Source: Sphingomonas sp. 37zxx (GTDB taxonomy: Bacteria > Pseudomonadota > Alphaproteobacteria > Sphingomonadales > Sphingomonadaceae). Taken from it: DNA of 64,000 nt. Position 1 is the stretch's first letter. Each line of letters opens with the position of its first letter. Positions 62,186 to 64,000 of the stretch are shown here, piece by piece. The translations under genes were made by a program, and so were the position numbers. The stretch spans positions 1 to 64,000 of the forward strand of contig NZ_JROH01000015.1 in assembly GCF_000786205.1 (NCBI RefSeq), in the 5' to 3' direction. Below the pieces are notes generated by a model that made no database searches, had not been told where the DNA came from, and worked only from the letters and a program-made list of their open reading frames with translations.

Positions 62186-63141
62186 GCCAGCTTCCTCCGC
62201 ATCCGCACCAGCAACACCAGGAAGAAAGGCCCGCCCAGCATCGACATCGCGATCCCCAGCCGCAATTCGCTCACCGTCGGCGCGGCGCGTACCAGACTGT
62301 CGGCAAGCAGCAGCAGCAGCGCCCCGCCCAGCGCCGAAGGGAGCAAGGTCGCCGAGGGTCGGTTGCCGACGAACGGGCGCACCAGATGCGGCACGATCAG
62401 CCCGACGAAACCGATAATCCCCGCCGCCGCCACCGACGCGCCGACGCACAGCCCGACGCCAGTCACGATCAGCCATTGCAGCCGCAGGCGATCGACCCCC
62501 ATCGATCGCGCCGCCGCCTCGCCCAGCGTCAGCACGTCGAGCGCGCGCCCGGTAAAGGCGATGCACGCCGCGCCGACGCCGATGATCGGCAGCGCCAGCA
62601 GCACGTCGTCCCAGCTTCGATCGGTCAGCGCCCCCAACAGCCACGTCACGATCTCGCTCGCGGCGAAGGGTGTAGGGGCAAGGCTGATGGCCAGCGCGGT
62701 CATCGACCCCGCGACGCTCGACACGATCACCCCCGCCAGCGTGAACACCAGCACGCTCGCCGAGCGTCCGGCTAGCAATGCCAGCAACGTCATCGTCGCC
62801 GCCGCGCCGGTCAGCGCAAATGCGGGCAGCAGCCAGGCCGACAGCGCAAAGCCAAAGAACATCGACAGCACCGCCCCCAGCGCCGCCCCCGCCGACACCC
62901 CGAACAGCCCCGGATCGGCGAGCGGATTGCGAAGATAGCCCTGCATCGCCGCCCCCGACAGCCCAAGCGCCGCGCCGATCAGCAGCGCCAGCACGGTGCG
63001 CGGCATCCGCAGCTCGAAGATGATCAGGAAGCGCGGATCGCCCACGCGCCAGGCTTCGGCGGGAAGCCAAACCTTCCCCGCGATCAGCGACAGTGCCACC
63101 GCGAAGGCAATGCCGACGGCCAGGGTCAGGTTCAGCCTCAT
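62182..63141 (-). CDS. btuC: Corrinoid ABC transporter permease
   Basis: The 319-residue FecCD-family permease has about ten hydrophobic helices, with LRMPRTVLALLIGAALGLSG, MQGYLRNPLADPGLFGVSAG, and GIIGFVGLIVPHLVR, the ATPase-docking region. Two copies form the channel for BtuF-bound corrinoid. The start at 63141 overlaps btuF by four bases. Confidence 0.93.
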   Translation of the reverse strand: MRLNLTLAVGIAFAVALSLIAGKVWLPAEAWRVGDPRFLIIFELRMPRTVLALLIGAALGLSGAAMQGYLRNPLADPGLFGVSAGAALGAVLSMFFGFALSAWLLPAFALTGAAATMTLLALLAGRSASVLVFTLAGVIVSSVAGSMTALAISLAPTPFAASEIVTWLLGALTDRSWDDVLLALPIIGVGAACIAFTGRALDVLTLGEAAARSMGVDRLRLQWLIVTGVGLCVGASVAAAGIIGFVGLIVPHLVRPFVGNRPSATLLPSALGGALLLLLADSLVRAAPTVSELRLGIAMSMLGGPFFLVLLVRMRRKLA

Positions 63142-63956
63142 GCGGCAGGCAATCGGCTGCGGATCACGCGGAGGCGAGTCATCGCATCGACGATCGTCGG
63201 CCCGCCGCAATGCATCAGCCGCTCGGGCCACGCCGCTCGGGTCATGTGGCGCGCGAGCGGGCGAAGCACCGGATGGCTCAGCCGCCGGTCGCCGGCCCCC
63301 TCCCCCTCGCCCACCGTCAGCAACACGCGCGGCGGCTTTGCCACCAGCCGTTCGAGCGGCAATATGTCCCAATTCTTGAGGCCGTAATCGGCGCTCAGGT
63401 TCCGAAAGCCACCGGCGCGCAGCATGTCGCTAGACAGCGTGTCGGTACCCGGCACCAGCCCCCCGCCCTGCCAGATCAGCGCGGGGATCGCGCGGCTATC
63501 GGCTGGCTTGGCGGCGCGCACCGATCGCTCGATCGCCTCGGCCAGCACCGCACCGCGTTCGGGCCGGCCAACCGTGTCGGCGATCAGGCGGACCTGCGCC
63601 ACACTTTCGGCAATCGTCGTCGGCACGTCGAGCTGCACCAGCCGCACCCCCATCCGCCGCAGCGCCAAAATGGTCGAAGGTGCGACATGCCGGCCCGACA
63701 GCACCACATCGGGGGCCAGCGCCACCACTTCCTCAGCAGTGCCCGATGTCGCCTTGAACCGTCGCGCGATTTCCACCGGGATCGAACTTGCCTCGGGGTC
63801 GTGCGAATAATGGCTCACGGCGGCGATCTGGCCGCGATCGGCGACCCGCATCAGCACCGAATCGGCGCAGGGGTTGATCGAAACCACCCGCAAGGGCGCC
63901 GGCGCGGGAGCGGCCCCCACGCACAGCAACGCCGCCAGAAGCCCAGCGCGCTTCAA
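63138..63956 (-). CDS. btuF: Corrinoid ABC transporter substrate-binding protein
   Basis: The 272-residue product has a short signal peptide (LLAALLCVGAAPAPA). A type III periplasmic-binding fold follows: RVVSINPCADSVLMRVADRG, LAPDVVLSGRHVAPS, MGVRLVQLDVPTTIAE. It binds corrinoid in the periplasm for BtuCD. The start is a TTG at 63956 that overlaps the stop of the upstream receptor gene (TTGA). Confidence 0.88.
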   Translation of the reverse strand: MKRAGLLAALLCVGAAPAPAPLRVVSINPCADSVLMRVADRGQIAAVSHYSHDPEASSIPVEIARRFKATSGTAEEVVALAPDVVLSGRHVAPSTILALRRMGVRLVQLDVPTTIAESVAQVRLIADTVGRPERGAVLAEAIERSVRAAKPADSRAIPALIWQGGGLVPGTDTLSSDMLRAGGFRNLSADYGLKNWDILPLERLVAKPPRVLLTVGEGEGAGDRRLSHPVLRPLARHMTRAAWPERLMHCGGPTIVDAMTRLRVIRSRLPAA

Positions 63957-64000
63957 TATTCAACGCCCCGCTGCGCCTTGAAGCCCGCCTTATACGGGTG
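63953..64000 (-). CDS. btuB: C-terminal end of a TonB-dependent receptor, probably BtuB (partial)
   Basis: The last 15 codons before the stop at 63953-63955 read HPYKAGFKAQRGVEY. An open frame runs to the window edge. Ending in an aromatic residue, with the YKAGF pattern, is typical of TonB-dependent outer-membrane receptors. Its stop overlaps the btuF start. Its place at the head of the B12 operon makes BtuB the likely identity; the rest of the gene and any cobalamin riboswitch lie outside the window. Confidence 0.65.
   Translation of the reverse strand, partial: HPYKAGFKAQRGVEY

Overview
This 64 kb window is chromosomal DNA from a GC-rich alphaproteobacterium. It most resembles Sphingomonas and its relatives (Sphingomonadaceae). 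The signs are the aat / DUF2155 / NDUFA12-like complex I gene group, a two-domain cold-shock protein next to recX, a very large TonB-dependent receptor facing a LacI-type regulator, and strong similarity of rpoB, rpoC, rplKAJL and lepA to alphaproteobacterial versions. The assignment is by recognition of protein families; no search was run.

Layout. 0.2-5 kb: a lipoprotein, a ParA-type ATPase, aat, and a minus-strand run recX > double cold-shock protein > DUF192 lipoprotein > NDUFA12-like > DUF2155. 5-13 kb: a fatty-acyl-AMP ligase, a membrane PAS-GGDEF-EAL protein, tRNA-Trp(CCA), a secreted alpha/beta hydrolase, a cytochrome P450. 13-18 kb: a 1090-residue TonB-dependent receptor and a divergent LacI-family regulator, with a strong promoter and two LacI-type palindromes between them. 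18-41 kb: the usually contiguous secE-nusG-rplKAJL-rpoBC string, here split into four blocks (secE-nusG; rplK-rplA; rplJ-rplL; rpoB-rpoC). The inserted genes are a Crp/Fnr regulator, catalase-peroxidase KatG, two L,D-transpeptidases, threonine synthase and small proteins. Each block has its own recognisable promoter, leader or terminator signals, including an L1-binding-like leader before rplK, an attenuator-like terminator just before rplJ, and a leader terminator hairpin before rpoB.

41-46 kb: molybdate ABC transporter modABC, lepA, a CsgG-like secreted protein, tRNA-Pro(CGG). 47-48.5 kb: a compact nitric-oxide-response cluster: an NsrR-type Rrf2 regulator divergent from a truncated haemoglobin, a DUF1971 protein and a tiny membrane protein, with an NsrR-like operator in the shared intergenic region. 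48.7-54.2 kb: an outer-membrane porin and a 1353-residue single-chain restriction-modification enzyme with an AT-richer middle that looks like an exchanged specificity region. 54.2-56.6 kb: alternative oxidase, a GNAT acetyltransferase and an L-lactate dehydrogenase.

56.7-64 kb: a tightly overlapping minus-strand vitamin B12 uptake and salvage operon: the end of a TonB-dependent receptor (btuB-like), btuF, btuC, btuD, cobD, cobQ, cobT, cobS and a cobC-like phosphatase. Imported corrinoid is captured, imported, converted to cobyric acid amides, given its aminopropanol arm, joined to the lower ligand and dephosphorylated. No integrase, insertion sequence, CRISPR array or rRNA gene was seen. Several palindromic repeat elements sit between genes, one of them inside the rpoB-rpoC spacer.
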